A stretch of 51,489 nt of DNA, from NCBI GenBank assembly GCA_029777335.1, contig JAKOSN010000157.1, forward strand, positions 1 to 51,489, written 5' to 3'. This DNA is from Planctomycetota bacterium (lineage in GTDB: Bacteria > Planctomycetota > Planctomycetia > Gemmatales > Gemmataceae). Positions 8,520 through 17,215 of the stretch are shown here, piece after piece (the first letter of the stretch is position 1; every line of letters starts with the position of its first letter). The position numbers and the translations under genes were made by a program. The notes under the pieces are model-generated. The model saw nothing but the letters and a program-made list of their open reading frames with translations. It was not told where the DNA came from and did no database searches.

Positions 8520-9341
8520 ATGGCGCGCGTTCTGAAGCAACATTACGGCCCCTGTGCTGGGCCGCTTGGGATCCCCTGTCTGGATCGCCAGGCCCGAGCC
8601 CTGGAAGCCCTGCTCCACTCGCTGCCACGCGAGGACGAGCGCTACGCTCCGGGCCACCTGATTATCGGCAAGGCGACCAGCGAACTCCTCCCTGGGGAGC
8701 GCGCGGATGTGTCCTGGATCTCCACGGAGGATGTGGATCGCCAGCGCGAGATTGTCCGCGCCCAGGGCATGAACGACGACCACTTTCAGCTCAACCCGGT
8801 GGTCACCCTGAACCACGCCTACGATCTCCCTCCCGTGGGTCGTTCATTGTGGCGCAAACGAGTCACAGAGGGAGTACGTGTGGGAATCAAGGCCAAGACA
8901 CACTATCCGCCACGCCCAGAAAACTGGCCCGACGGGGTGTTGTGGTATCCGGATCACGCCTTTACGCTGGTCCAGCAAGGGTTGCTCTGCGGCAAGTCGA
9001 TCGGCTTTCTTCCCACGAAAGTGCGCACTCCCACGGACGAGGAGAAGTCTGCCAACCCAGCGCTGCGCACGGTCTGGCGGATTGTCGAGGAGTGGGTATT
9101 GCTGGAATATGCCTGTGTCCTCCTCCCCGCCCAGCCCCACGCCATTGTGGAGGCGGTCTCCAAGGGACTGCCTCTGGCGCCCGAGTGGTTGGGAATCCCT
9201 GATCCCCCGACACCGTTGCCCTTCGTCGCCCCTGCCGCAATCGCTCACCATTTGGAGTATCGTTTGGAATCGATCGATTTCCACTCCCTGGCCGAGACCA
9301 TCTGTCTGAACGCCTGGTCCCGATTCACCGGTCAGGTTTAA
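8520..9341 (+). CDS. HK97-family prohead protease
   Basis: A 273-residue homologue of the HK97 gp4-type (peptidase U35) prohead protease, which trims the capsid scaffold during head maturation. The core reads WISTEDVDRQREIV, then NPVVTLNHAYDLPPVG with the likely catalytic His99, then GKSIGFLP with the likely catalytic Ser160. The segment LLEYACVLLPAQPHAI near residue 195 matches the family's C-terminal strand. About 65 extra residues at the N-terminus and 60 at the C-terminus are not recognised. ATG 8520 has a GAGGG about eight bases upstream. It lies directly before the capsid gene, the normal order in HK97-like phages. The portal gene expected upstream is missing. Confidence 0.88.
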   Translation: MARVLKQHYGPCAGPLGIPCLDRQARALEALLHSLPREDERYAPGHLIIGKATSELLPGERADVSWISTEDVDRQREIVRAQGMNDDHFQLNPVVTLNHAYDLPPVGRSLWRKRVTEGVRVGIKAKTHYPPRPENWPDGVLWYPDHAFTLVQQGLLCGKSIGFLPTKVRTPTDEEKSANPALRTVWRIVEEWVLLEYACVLLPAQPHAIVEAVSKGLPLAPEWLGIPDPPTPLPFVAPAAIAHHLEYRLESIDFHSLAETICLNAWSRFTGQV

Positions 9342-9473
9342 TCCCGGCAAGGACCTCAGCACGGCGAACCGTGGCACCATCGGCCAGGGTGGTGGCGTTC
9401 TCCGTCCGCAGAGGTAGTCATCGTTGTGGCACGCTCTCTCCTTTCTGGCACTGGCATTTGGAGTCCCATCGAG

Positions 9474-10793
9474 ATGTTGATTCAATTGACTCGTGAATTC
9501 TCTGGCAAACCGGCGGGTGAACGCATGGAGCTCGCCGACTCCGAAGCGCGACGCCTCCTCGACCAGGGAGCGGCAATGGCGGTTCCCGACGATGCCATCA
9601 CCACCATCAACCGGGCGTTCGATTCCGCCCTGGCACGCCTGAGTGACAGTCTCACGCAGACACTGGAAAAGACGTTGCAACAGGTGGCCCAGGCACAAAC
9701 GCTGTCGCGTCGCCATGCCGTCCCTCTCCTCTTCGGCAACCAGGAAGGAGACCCCCGAGGACATTCGTTTGGCGACTGGCTTCTCTGTGTGCGGCGCCAG
9801 GATCAGAAAACCCTGGCGGAGAAATACCACTCCTACCTGGTGGATTGGGAACCTGGGCAGAAAACCGCGCTGAACACGGGCACGGGCGCCCAGGGTGGAT
9901 ACAGTGTCCCCGCCGAGTTTCTGCCTCGTCTGATGCAGGTTGCCAGTGAAAACAGTGTGGTCCGGCCACGGGCCACGATCATCCCGATGGCGAGCCGGAG
10001 TGTTCACATTCCAACGCTCGACCACACCACCGCTCCAACTTCCGGCAACACGGCGATGTTTGGGGGACTGGTGGCGCGCTGGACGGAGGAAGCCGCAGCC
10101 CTCACTGAAACCGAACCCCAGTTCAAACAACTGGAGCTGGTCGCCCATGAACTCTCTGGGTACTCCAAGATCTCCAACGCCCTGTTGCAGGATAACGCCG
10201 TGGGTCTGGAGGCGTTGTTGCTGACTCTCTTTGGCCGTGCCATTGGCTGGTACGAGGATTATGCCTTTCTGCGTGGTGATGGGGTGGGCAAACCTTTTGG
10301 AGTGCTGAACGCGACGGCTCTGATCAGTGTCACGCGCTCGGCAGCAAGTGCCTTTGCCCTTGCCGACGCCGCCGGGATGCTGGCTCGCCTTCTTCCGGGA
10401 TGGGATCCGCTGCAAACGGTGTGGGCAGTCCACCCCACGGTACTGGCCAGGTTGTTCACCATGACGAGCACGGCCAGCGGCAATGTGGTCTTCATCAACA
10501 ACGCGCGCGAACGACCGACGCTGGTTCTGTTCGGCATCCCCGTGGTGGTCACCGAGAAACTCCCCGCTCTGAACACTCTGGGAGATGTGCTTCTGCTCGA
10601 TCTGCGCCACTACGTGATTGGAGACCGCCAACAGGTGGAGATCGCCTTCAGCGAACACGTTGCCTTTCTGAACAACCAGGGAACGTGGCGGTTTGTCTCC
10701 CGGGTGGACGGCCAGCCCTGGCTGCGCGACACCATCACCCTGAGCGATGCCAGTAGCACCCTCAGCCCCTTCATCGGCCTGGCAGCCGGGTAA
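9474..10793 (+). CDS. HK97-fold major capsid protein
   Basis: A 439-residue capsid subunit. The N-terminal 100 residues look like a helical scaffold (delta) domain, to be removed by the neighbouring protease. The shell domain begins near TALNTGTGAQGGYSVPAEF, the typical 'G-G-x-x-V-P' entry of HK97 capsids, and continues with VRPRATIIPMASRSVHIPTL, ELSGYSKISNALL, FLRGDGVGKPFGVL and FGIPVVVTEKLP, all family hallmarks. The C-terminus (VEIAFSEHVAFLNNQGTWRF) is the usual closing P-domain strand. ATG 9474 is preferred because MLIQLTREFSGKPAGER resembles the usual start; a GTG at 9426 in the same frame would add 16 residues. Confidence 0.93.
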   Translation: MLIQLTREFSGKPAGERMELADSEARRLLDQGAAMAVPDDAITTINRAFDSALARLSDSLTQTLEKTLQQVAQAQTLSRRHAVPLLFGNQEGDPRGHSFGDWLLCVRRQDQKTLAEKYHSYLVDWEPGQKTALNTGTGAQGGYSVPAEFLPRLMQVASENSVVRPRATIIPMASRSVHIPTLDHTTAPTSGNTAMFGGLVARWTEEAAALTETEPQFKQLELVAHELSGYSKISNALLQDNAVGLEALLLTLFGRAIGWYEDYAFLRGDGVGKPFGVLNATALISVTRSAASAFALADAAGMLARLLPGWDPLQTVWAVHPTVLARLFTMTSTASGNVVFINNARERPTLVLFGIPVVVTEKLPALNTLGDVLLLDLRHYVIGDRQQVEIAFSEHVAFLNNQGTWRFVSRVDGQPWLRDTITLSDASSTLSPFIGLAAG

Positions 10794-10853
10794 GCGCCCC
10801 AGATCAACCTCCTCCCAACTTTCTGACTTCATCCCCGAGTGGAGAACCCTTCC

Positions 10854-11291
10854 ATGCTCAGCCAACCCAGTGAACAGGCCGCCGTGGTGGCAACCATCGA
10901 TCCGGCCAACCAGAACAACAGTACCCAGGTGAGCGACTGGGTGGATCTGCGCAAGTTCCACCAGGTCCTCTTTGTGTTGCTTCTGGGTGCGGTCGATGCG
11001 GCCATCACCGCCAAGTTGCGCGAAGCAACCGACTCCTCGGGCACCGGCGCCCAGGATCTCACCGGCAAGGCGATGACCGCCCTCGGCGCCAGCGACGACA
11101 ACAAACAGGTGGTCTTCAACCTGAAAGCAGAAGAGTTGTCGGTCAATTCCGGCTACACCCACGCGGCGTTGTCGGTGACGATCGCCAACGGCGCCACCAA
11201 CATCCTGGGCGCCCTCGCCCTGGGAATGCACCCACGCTTTGGACCTGCCAGCGACGACGATCTGGTCAGCGTGGCCGAAATTGTAACCTGA
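10854..11291 (+). CDS. Small phage protein downstream of capsid
   Basis: A 145-residue protein with a conserved-looking middle: WVDLRKFHQVLFVLLLGAVD, then a segment rich in Thr, Gly and Ala and a C-terminal beta-rich part ending LGMHPRFGPA. Small proteins of this layout are frequently encoded directly after HK97 capsid genes, but I cannot name a function. A decoration or minor head protein is possible. ATG 10854 is preferred over an in-frame GTG at 10839, because GGAGA lies eight bases before it. It is flanked by the capsid and connector genes on the same strand. Confidence 0.7.
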   Translation: MLSQPSEQAAVVATIDPANQNNSTQVSDWVDLRKFHQVLFVLLLGAVDAAITAKLREATDSSGTGAQDLTGKAMTALGASDDNKQVVFNLKAEELSVNSGYTHAALSVTIANGATNILGALALGMHPRFGPASDDDLVSVAEIVT

Positions 11292-11359
11292 TCCCTCCTG
11301 TCCGCTCCCGGCGCCCTGCCCGGACAGGGCGCCGGGCCCTCCACCCTGGGAGTTCCCCC

Positions 11360-12160
11360 GTGGCCGACTTGATCACCAGCACCCGGGCCAAGGTCAACAT
11401 CAACCAGACGTCGTTCACCACCGCCGAGGATTCCGCCATCGACACCCTGGTGACCTCGGTGTCGGGAGCGGTCAAACGCTACTGTCGCCGAGAATTCGAT
11501 AATCAAGCGTTTGATGAACTCTACGGTGGCACAGGAGACGAGATCCTTGTGCTCAACCAGTATCCGCTTGTCAGTGTGACCCGCGTCGCGGGCTCTCCGC
11601 TTCCCGTGTTGACGATCCGTAACACGTCTGCCTCCAACCAGCGCGCCACCGTCGCCGTGACCAGTACCGGCCTGTCGCTCACTCGGGTCGCCTCTGGAGT
11701 CAGTAGCACCGATACCAGTATCACCTGGTCCAGTTATCCCACTCTCCAGGCGGTCAAGACAGCGGTCGATGCCATGGGAAATGGCTGGTCCGCGGACATT
11801 CCCGAGAGCACGTATCAGCTGTGGGCGTCGGCGGATCTGCACGCCCCACAGGGATCGCTCCAGGCCAGGGACGTGGATGCTCCTCTCTTGCTCCACGGGG
11901 AAGAGATCGCTGATTACACTGTCGATGCCGCGCGTGGTTGGCTGATACGTCCTGGGAGTTGTTGGAGTCCGGGACACGACAACTACCGCATCCTCTACAA
12001 CGCCGGCTACGCCACGATCCCGGAAGAAGTCCAGGAAGCCTGTGCCCAGTGGGTCGCGAGTCTCTTCTGGCAGACCAAGGACAACCCCGCTCTCTCCCCA
12101 GATCAGCCCAGCGCCAGCATTCTCTTTCTGCTCGACCCCTACCGTCGCTATTGTGTGTGA
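11360..12160 (+). CDS. Phage head-tail connector protein (gp6-like), enlarged
   Basis: A 266-residue protein starting with GTG after a GGGAG site. The first 55 residues (FTTAEDSAIDTLVTSVSGAV followed by KRYCRREF) and the last 45 (NAGYATIPEEVQEACAQWVA and so on) match the helical ends of gp6-like head-tail connectors, which form a ring under the portal. Between them is a beta-rich insert of about 130 residues with SVT and TST repeats, larger than in the usual family of about 100-200 residues. The position after the capsid gene agrees. The portal it would bind is not in the window. Confidence 0.75.
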   Translation: MADLITSTRAKVNINQTSFTTAEDSAIDTLVTSVSGAVKRYCRREFDNQAFDELYGGTGDEILVLNQYPLVSVTRVAGSPLPVLTIRNTSASNQRATVAVTSTGLSLTRVASGVSSTDTSITWSSYPTLQAVKTAVDAMGNGWSADIPESTYQLWASADLHAPQGSLQARDVDAPLLLHGEEIADYTVDAARGWLIRPGSCWSPGHDNYRILYNAGYATIPEEVQEACAQWVASLFWQTKDNPALSPDQPSASILFLLDPYRRYCV

Positions 12161-12168
12161 GGTTTGTC

Positions 12169-12645
12169 ATGCCCCGTCGTCAGGGTCGTAAACCACGCCG
12201 CCCACGTCAACCGCGTGTGCGCAACAAACCTGCGCCTGTCCGAAAACAACACCGAAAGAAGGTGGCAGTCCCCGCTCTGCCACCCCCCCTTACCCTTCGC
12301 CCGGCGAGCAACACCACCTGTGATATTTACCAAGCCGGAAGCACTCCTCCAACCCCTGACGTGTCCGCCGTCTTCTTCCACCTGTCCGCGCGTTTTCAGC
12401 AAGGCAGCGAATCCTCGGAGGGTGATCAATCGCTGCGCTGGACTCATGTGGGTTACTTCGAGAGCGACGTGGATCTCCGCGACAACTACCCCGCCGCTCC
12501 CAATTCCACTCTCGTGGTCCCGACCACCGGCGGCACGACCTTCGACATCGTCTTCATTGAGCTTGTGAATCGTGGCTCTCCCAACGCCTATAAGCGTGTC
12601 TTTCTCAATCGCGAGGCAGTCACATGGCCAACGGATCAACTGTGA
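12169..12645 (+). CDS. Phage tail-associated protein with basic N-terminus and duplicated domain
   Basis: A 158-residue protein. The first 45 residues are very basic and Pro-rich (RRQGRKPRRPRQPRVR and so on). The rest is clearly related to the N-terminal 110 residues of the collar fibre encoded at 12889: both share NTT-DIY, GS-PP, PDV, RFQQG-E, EGD, DNYP and KRV in order. The two therefore descend from one domain, which may form a neck or fibre attachment unit. The basic tail may bind DNA or RNA. The gene ends inside the next small frame, an overlap of 22 bases. Confidence 0.7.
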   Translation: MPRRQGRKPRRPRQPRVRNKPAPVRKQHRKKVAVPALPPPLTLRPASNTTCDIYQAGSTPPTPDVSAVFFHLSARFQQGSESSEGDQSLRWTHVGYFESDVDLRDNYPAAPNSTLVVPTTGGTTFDIVFIELVNRGSPNAYKRVFLNREAVTWPTDQL

Positions 12646-12914
12646 AAAAGAAGGGGCGAGCAGGTCGCGGAGCCGAGGAGATGACCAACAAGGTCACACG
12701 CTCCCTCCAGCGTTTGGAGGCGCTCTTGCAGCAACAGCAGGCGCTCCTCGGCACCCAGCGTTCCACGTTGAACAAGGCTCTCCCCGTCCTGCGCAAGACG
12801 GTCGATCTCCTCCCCGACAGGCATCCCACGCGCAGCACCGTCATCCTCATGATTGGCACCATCGAGGCCACTCTCAAGTTGAGCGATCATGCGCCGTCCC
12901 AACACGACCTTTGA
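12624..12914 (+). CDS. Small phage protein, predicted coiled coil (96 aa)
   Basis: A 96-residue protein overlapping its neighbours by 22 and 26 bases. It opens with basic residues (KKKGRAGRGAEE). A heptad-like stretch with many Leu and Gln (LQRLEALLQQQQALLGTQ) suggests a coiled coil, and the C-terminus is hydrophobic. ATG 12624 has GAGG seven bases upstream. It sits between two copies of the same tail domain. No family is recognised. Overlaps and compact spacing favour a genuine phage gene over a chance frame. Confidence 0.6.
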   Translation: MANGSTVKKKGRAGRGAEEMTNKVTRSLQRLEALLQQQQALLGTQRSTLNKALPVLRKTVDLLPDRHPTRSTVILMIGTIEATLKLSDHAPSQHDL

Positions 12915-14568
12915 CATCTATCTCTCCGGGAGTCTCCCTCCCGCCGCTCCTGACGTCACCGGCGCTCAGGGCTACTTCCTGGAGCGCTTCCAGCAAGGCA
13001 ACGAGTGCAATGAAGGCGATCGCACCTTCCTCTGGAGCGCTCTCCTGGAAGTGTCTGTGGGTGTGAACCTCCCCGACAACTACCCCAGCACCGTCAGCGA
13101 TACCACGATCTGGCTTCCCGACAAGAATGGCTCACCCTGGACTGTGGTTTTCACCAGCACCGTGCGAGACTATCCCGGACATCCTTTCAAGCGCGTCTAT
13201 CTCCTCAAGGGGGTTGAAGTGACGATCAAGGTAAAAGAAGTCGATGGCAGCCCCAACCTGACTCAGATCGGCACCCTCCTCTTTGATCAGGACGATGGCT
13301 TTGTTGTCTCTCAGCCCGCCGCCAACCAGGCGCGCCTTGATCTCCAACCGGCCTCCACCACGCAGGCGGGCATCGTCTCCACCCAGACCCAGCACCTCGA
13401 CGGCGACAAGGATCTCCACGCCCGCTTCAACGCCGATAGTCTCCACGTCGGCATCACTCTCAACGAGGGCGACGACTTCCCCGCCTGGACCATCAACTGG
13501 CCTCTCTCCCTCGGTTACTATGCGGCGGGCGCCTGCCCCATCGTGGGCCTCTCCTACGAGAACTTCTCCGTCGATCACTACACGATGGCCTCCTGGCAAC
13601 TTCTGGACAACACCTCGACCGTGATTGCCAAGGTGCGCTTGCAAGAGGGCGGCATCCTGGAAGTCACCGGGACCGATCCCAGGATCAAGCTCGGCAGTAG
13701 CACCGGGCTCTCGACCACCACCGGAGGGTTGACCTTCGTGGGCGGGGTGCTCATGAGTGGCAGCATCAGTGCGGGCCTGGACAGCGAGGGAGCGCAGGAT
13801 GCCGTGGGTTCCATCCTCACCAACAGTTCCAACATCACTCTCACTTACGACGATGCGGGCAACACCATCCTCGCGGATCTCACCGACACGGGGATTGCGG
13901 CAGGCACCTATGTACAGATTCACGTCGATGCCAAGGGGCGTGCCACCTCCGGTCAGACCACGCTCGATGCCACCAACCTGGGACTTCTCAACGCCCTTGG
14001 CAGCACCACGCCCGACAGCGCCGACCTGGTCCCTCTCTATGACACCAGCGCGGCTGCGAACAAGCAGTGCGCCGTGGGTGTCCTCCTGGCATTGGTCCTC
14101 CCCAGCGGCACAATCCTCCCCTACGGGGGGAGCACCATCCCCTCGGGCTTCCTGGAGTGCGACGGCAGCGCTGTTTCACGCTCGACCTATGCCGATCTCT
14201 TCGCGGCGATCGGGACCACCTGGGGAGCGGGCGATGGGAGCACGACCTTCAATCTTCCCGATCTGCGCGGTCGTTCTCCGCTGGGAGCGGGCACCGGCTC
14301 AGGACTCACCGCTCGTACCCTGGGGAGCACCGGAGGCGAGGAGAACCACACGTTGAGCACCAGCGAGCTTCCCAGCCACAACCACCAGGTCAAGGGTGCG
14401 GATGGAAGCACGCTCTACCAGTACACCGCGGGAGGGGCGAACGCTCGCATCGCTGGCGCCGTCGATAGTTCCAACAGCAACCTGTACACCACCGAGAACA
14501 CGGGCTCGGGAACAGCGCACAACACGATGCACCCCTATGCCGTGACCAGGTTCATGATCAAGACCTGA
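12889..14568 (+). CDS. Tail fibre / tail collar domain protein
   Basis: A 559-residue fibre protein. Residues 1-110 are the domain shared with the gene at 12169. The middle is rich in Thr, Ser, Asp and Gly, a typical beta-helical shaft. The C-terminal 160 residues form a phage tail collar (microcystin-dependent-like) domain: LPSGTILPYGGSTIPSGFLE, then CDGSAVSRSTYADLF, FNLPDLRGRSPLGAG, SELPSHNHQV and finally HNTMHPYAVTRFMIKT. In known phages this domain binds host surface structures. The shaft carries long runs of 'G-x-T' and an apparent trimerisation region. It overlaps the preceding small gene by 26 bases. Confidence 0.88.
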   Translation: MRRPNTTFDIYLSGSLPPAAPDVTGAQGYFLERFQQGNECNEGDRTFLWSALLEVSVGVNLPDNYPSTVSDTTIWLPDKNGSPWTVVFTSTVRDYPGHPFKRVYLLKGVEVTIKVKEVDGSPNLTQIGTLLFDQDDGFVVSQPAANQARLDLQPASTTQAGIVSTQTQHLDGDKDLHARFNADSLHVGITLNEGDDFPAWTINWPLSLGYYAAGACPIVGLSYENFSVDHYTMASWQLLDNTSTVIAKVRLQEGGILEVTGTDPRIKLGSSTGLSTTTGGLTFVGGVLMSGSISAGLDSEGAQDAVGSILTNSSNITLTYDDAGNTILADLTDTGIAAGTYVQIHVDAKGRATSGQTTLDATNLGLLNALGSTTPDSADLVPLYDTSAAANKQCAVGVLLALVLPSGTILPYGGSTIPSGFLECDGSAVSRSTYADLFAAIGTTWGAGDGSTTFNLPDLRGRSPLGAGTGSGLTARTLGSTGGEENHTLSTSELPSHNHQVKGADGSTLYQYTAGGANARIAGAVDSSNSNLYTTENTGSGTAHNTMHPYAVTRFMIKT

Positions 14569-14579
14569 GAGGAATGCTC

Positions 14580-15017
14580 ATGAAAGCAATCACTGTTCGC
14601 CAGCCGTGGGCCTCCCTCCTGGTGCTTGGTGTGAAAACCCTCGATCCCCGCAGCTGGCAAACTCATCATCGGGGGCCACTCCTCATCCACGCCGGGCGTC
14701 GCCTGGCGCCCCACGCTGCGCAGCTGTGGCAGGTGCCAACCCTGGCGGAGACGCTCTGCCGCGCCGGCTATCCCACGCTCCAATCCCTCCCCCGGGGAGT
14801 GCTGCTGGGCACCGTCCAACTCCTCGCTTGCACGCGCCTGGAGGAACTCGCCCTGGAGGATCTCTCCGCCCAGGAATCACTCTGGTGTGATCCCCCTCCG
14901 GGATGCTGGCTGTGGCACTTCCGGGACGCCGCCCCGCTCCGTCGGTTTTTGCCGTGGCGTGGCCGTCTGGGCCTGTTCGATGTCCCCGATGAGCACCTTC
15001 TTTCTCTGCTCCGCTAA
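14580..15017 (+). CDS. ASCH-domain protein
   Basis: A 145-residue protein covering an ASCH domain, a PUA-like beta barrel implicated in RNA or modified-nucleic-acid binding. Diagnostic strands: KAITVRQPWASLLVLGVKTL, RSWQTHHRGPLLIHAG, and LPRGVLLGTVQLLACTRLEEL, then PPGCWLWHF. In phages ASCH proteins sit near genes for modified bases or tRNA-like control, but a specific job cannot be read here. ATG 14580 is preferred over 14574, because GAGAGGA is six to seven bases upstream. The gene begins 11 bases after the tail fibre stop and precedes the ParB-like gene. Confidence 0.8.
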   Translation: MKAITVRQPWASLLVLGVKTLDPRSWQTHHRGPLLIHAGRRLAPHAAQLWQVPTLAETLCRAGYPTLQSLPRGVLLGTVQLLACTRLEELALEDLSAQESLWCDPPPGCWLWHFRDAAPLRRFLPWRGRLGLFDVPDEHLLSLLR

Positions 15018-15034
15018 CGCAAGGATTCGCTGCG

Positions 15035-15604
15035 ATGAAAACCCCACGCAACCGCATTCTCCGCCATGTGCACGTTCGCGCCGGCGAGTTGATCCCGCAC
15101 GAACTCAATCCGCGTGTTCATCCCGAGGCTCAAAAAGCAGCCCTCGCGGCGCTTTACGACGAAATCGGTTTCGCCCGCAGCCTGCTCGCCTACGAGTTGC
15201 CCGATGGCCGACTCAAGCTGATCGACGGTCATCTGCGTGCGGCCATGGACCCCGAGCAGATCCTCGACGTGGAAGTGCTCGATGTCAACGATGCCGAGGC
15301 GCGCGCGCTCCTGCTCGCCATCGATCCACTGGCGCAACTGGCCGAGTACGACGCCGAAACGCTCACAGCGCTGCGCACCGTCGCTGAGCAGGACAGTCGC
15401 GCCGTGCGCCAACTGTGGGATACCCTCACCGCCGCCAGCGAACAAACCGCGGCCACCCTGAACAAATCGGGATCGTCCCGGAACATTCCCCCCGCGCCGG
15501 AACAATTTCTCGTCCTCGTCGAATGCGCCTCCGAGGAGGACCAAACCGCCCTGCTGGCTCGCTTCCAGGCGGAGGGGTTGAAGTGCAAACCACTCCTTTC
15601 CTGA
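15035..15604 (+). CDS. ParB/sulfiredoxin-fold protein (ParB-like nuclease domain)
   Basis: A 189-residue protein with a ParB N-terminal fold at about 8-110: a DxxxLxPHELNPRVH start, EIGFARSLLAYELPDGRLKL, and IDGHLRAAMDPEQILDVEV. The LIDGHLR motif is the usual nucleotide-binding site. After residue 115 it has no DNA-binding helix-turn-helix typical of plasmid ParB; instead there is a Glu- and Ala-rich tail. Such short ParB-like proteins accompany phage DNA-modification genes. AAGGA precedes ATG 15035. It ends 14 bases before the ABC/GNAT gene, so they are likely translated together. Confidence 0.8.
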   Translation: MKTPRNRILRHVHVRAGELIPHELNPRVHPEAQKAALAALYDEIGFARSLLAYELPDGRLKLIDGHLRAAMDPEQILDVEVLDVNDAEARALLLAIDPLAQLAEYDAETLTALRTVAEQDSRAVRQLWDTLTAASEQTAATLNKSGSSRNIPPAPEQFLVLVECASEEDQTALLARFQAEGLKCKPLLS

Positions 15605-15618
15605 TTCGGAGTTTTCCC

Positions 15619-16725
15619 ATGCACATTATTCTTGAATCGCCCCTGGTTGAGTCTCCCCGTGTCGCCCAGGTGCGCGGGCTGTTCGATCTGCCCTCGACCG
15701 CCACCAGTCGCCTGGAATGGGAGATCACGCTCCCCCTGGCGGAGAAGCCCTGGCATCTCGGGTTGATCGTCGGCCCCTCGGGATGTGGCAAGTCCACCGT
15801 CGCCCGACACCTGTTTCCCGCATCCTTTGCGCGCCAGCCTCTTCTCGATGACTGGCCCGCCCAGCGCTCCTTGCTCGATGCCTTTCCCCGCGGACTGAGC
15901 ATCAAGGAAATCACTGAACTCCTTTGTGCGGTGGGGTTCTCCTCCCCGCCGGCGTGGCTCCGGCCATTTGCCGCTCTCTCCACGGGGCAGCAGTTCCGCG
16001 TTCGGCTGGCGCGGTTGCTCGCCACCGTGGACGACGAGGAAATTGCGGTGATGGACGAGTTCACCAGCACGGTGGATCGCACCGTGGCCCAGATTGGCAG
16101 CGCCGCCCTGGCGAAAACGGTGCGCCAGCGCGGGCAGCAGTTTGTCGCCGTCACCTGCCACGAGGATGTGGAGGCGTGGCTTCAGCCGGACTGGGTCTAT
16201 CGCCCTGCCGAGAACCTCTTCACCTGGAGGTGTCTTCAGCGACGGCCGCCTGTCACTCTCACGGTCGTTCGCTGCGCGGCATCGGCGTGGCCGCTCTTTG
16301 CTCCGCATCACTATCTGAGCCATGGTTTGCTCCCTGGTGCCACCTGTTTCCTGGCCAGCTGGCGCGACCGTCCCGTTGCCTTCTCCGCGTGGGTGCCCTT
16401 GGTTGGGAAGGGACTCCCGGCGCGGCGCGAGCATCGCACGGTGACCCTTCCCGACTACCAGGGCATCGGCATTGGCAATGCGCTGTCAGCGACGATTGCC
16501 TCGCTCTGGAAAGGGCTTGGCTACCGTGCCCGCAGCACCACCACGCATCCGGCGCTCATTCGGGCGCGCCAGCGTTCGCCTCTGTGGCAGATGCAGCGCG
16601 CCCCGGCACTGGCATCCGCGCACGGCGATTTGCTGCGCCATGCCACCACGCGGTTAACGGCGGGGTTCGAGTACATTGGTCCGCCGCTGTCCGCCGCAGT
16701 GGCGCGCGCTCTTCTGGAATTGTGA
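15619..16725 (+). CDS. ABC-type ATPase fused to Mom-like GNAT acyltransferase domain
   Basis: A 368-residue fusion. N-terminal ABC ATPase: Walker A GPSGCGKST (52-60), signature LSTGQ (120-124), Walker B IAVMDE (142-147) and switch His181. It has no transmembrane part and matches a soluble, phage-type ATPase. The C-terminal half (about 211-345) looks like a GNAT acyltransferase: WPLFAPHHYLS, REHRTVTLPDYQGIGIGNAL with the acyl-CoA-binding QGIGIG, and STTTHPALIRARQRSPLW. The last motifs resemble phage Mom enzymes, which hypermodify adenine in phage DNA. CGGAG precedes ATG 15619. It is two bases from the next gene and 14 from the ParB-like gene. Mom likeness is my reading, not a search result. 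Confidence 0.72.
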   Translation: MHIILESPLVESPRVAQVRGLFDLPSTATSRLEWEITLPLAEKPWHLGLIVGPSGCGKSTVARHLFPASFARQPLLDDWPAQRSLLDAFPRGLSIKEITELLCAVGFSSPPAWLRPFAALSTGQQFRVRLARLLATVDDEEIAVMDEFTSTVDRTVAQIGSAALAKTVRQRGQQFVAVTCHEDVEAWLQPDWVYRPAENLFTWRCLQRRPPVTLTVVRCAASAWPLFAPHHYLSHGLLPGATCFLASWRDRPVAFSAWVPLVGKGLPARREHRTVTLPDYQGIGIGNALSATIASLWKGLGYRARSTTTHPALIRARQRSPLWQMQRAPALASAHGDLLRHATTRLTAGFEYIGPPLSAAVARALLEL

Positions 16726-16727
16726 TC

Positions 16728-17204
16728 ATGCCGGCCATTCGTTTGACGAGCGAAGTGCAAGCCACCATCTGCGCTTTCATCCGTGCTGGCGGATTTCCCC
16801 ACATTGCGGCAGAGGCAGCGGGAGTGCCGCAAACAGTCTTCACGGCCTGGTTGGAGCGTGGGCGCACAAGTAAAACGGGCCGTTGTCGCCGCTTTCACGA
16901 TGCGATCCTCCAGGCTCAGGCCCAGGCGCGCCTGGCGGCTGAAACGCGCGCCCTGCAGAAGAATCCACTCACCTGGCTCAAGTCTGGACCGGGGCGGGAA
17001 ACCGAATCGACCCCCGGCTGGACCACGCCGGGCAAACCGCAGTTTCACGATCACCACGAACCGCTCAATCTGCTGCAACACCCGGAAACCCAGGAGTTGC
17101 TCGCCACTCTGTTACGCCTCCTGCAGCCGTTCCCCGAAGCGCGCAGCGCCGTGGCCCAGGCCTTGCTCGCTCTCCAGGCGACTCCTGCGAAGGCCTCTTC
17201 CTGA
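16728..17204 (+). CDS. Phage terminase small-subunit-like HTH protein
   Basis: A 158-residue protein starting two bases after the ABC/GNAT stop. Residues 8-60 read as a helix-turn-helix (FIRAGGFPHIAAEAAGVPQT then VFTAWLERGR), similar to the DNA-recognition domain of phage terminase small subunits. The following QAQARLAAETRALQKNPLTW, then LKSGPGRE, is also seen in such proteins. The C-terminal 60 residues are helical and Leu-rich. The large subunit, normally the next gene, is absent. It could equally be a regulator of the block. It is unusual that this gene lies after the tail genes rather than at the start of a packaging module. Confidence 0.6.
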   Translation: MPAIRLTSEVQATICAFIRAGGFPHIAAEAAGVPQTVFTAWLERGRTSKTGRCRRFHDAILQAQAQARLAAETRALQKNPLTWLKSGPGRETESTPGWTTPGKPQFHDHHEPLNLLQHPETQELLATLLRLLQPFPEARSAVAQALLALQATPAKASS

Positions 17205-17215
17205 CGAGGTCTGCC

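Noticed and set aside
8844..11231. A 795-codon open frame on the minus strand opposite the protease and capsid genes
   Set aside because: No recognisable motifs, composition of an antisense shadow, and the plus-strand frames carry clear HK97 signatures.
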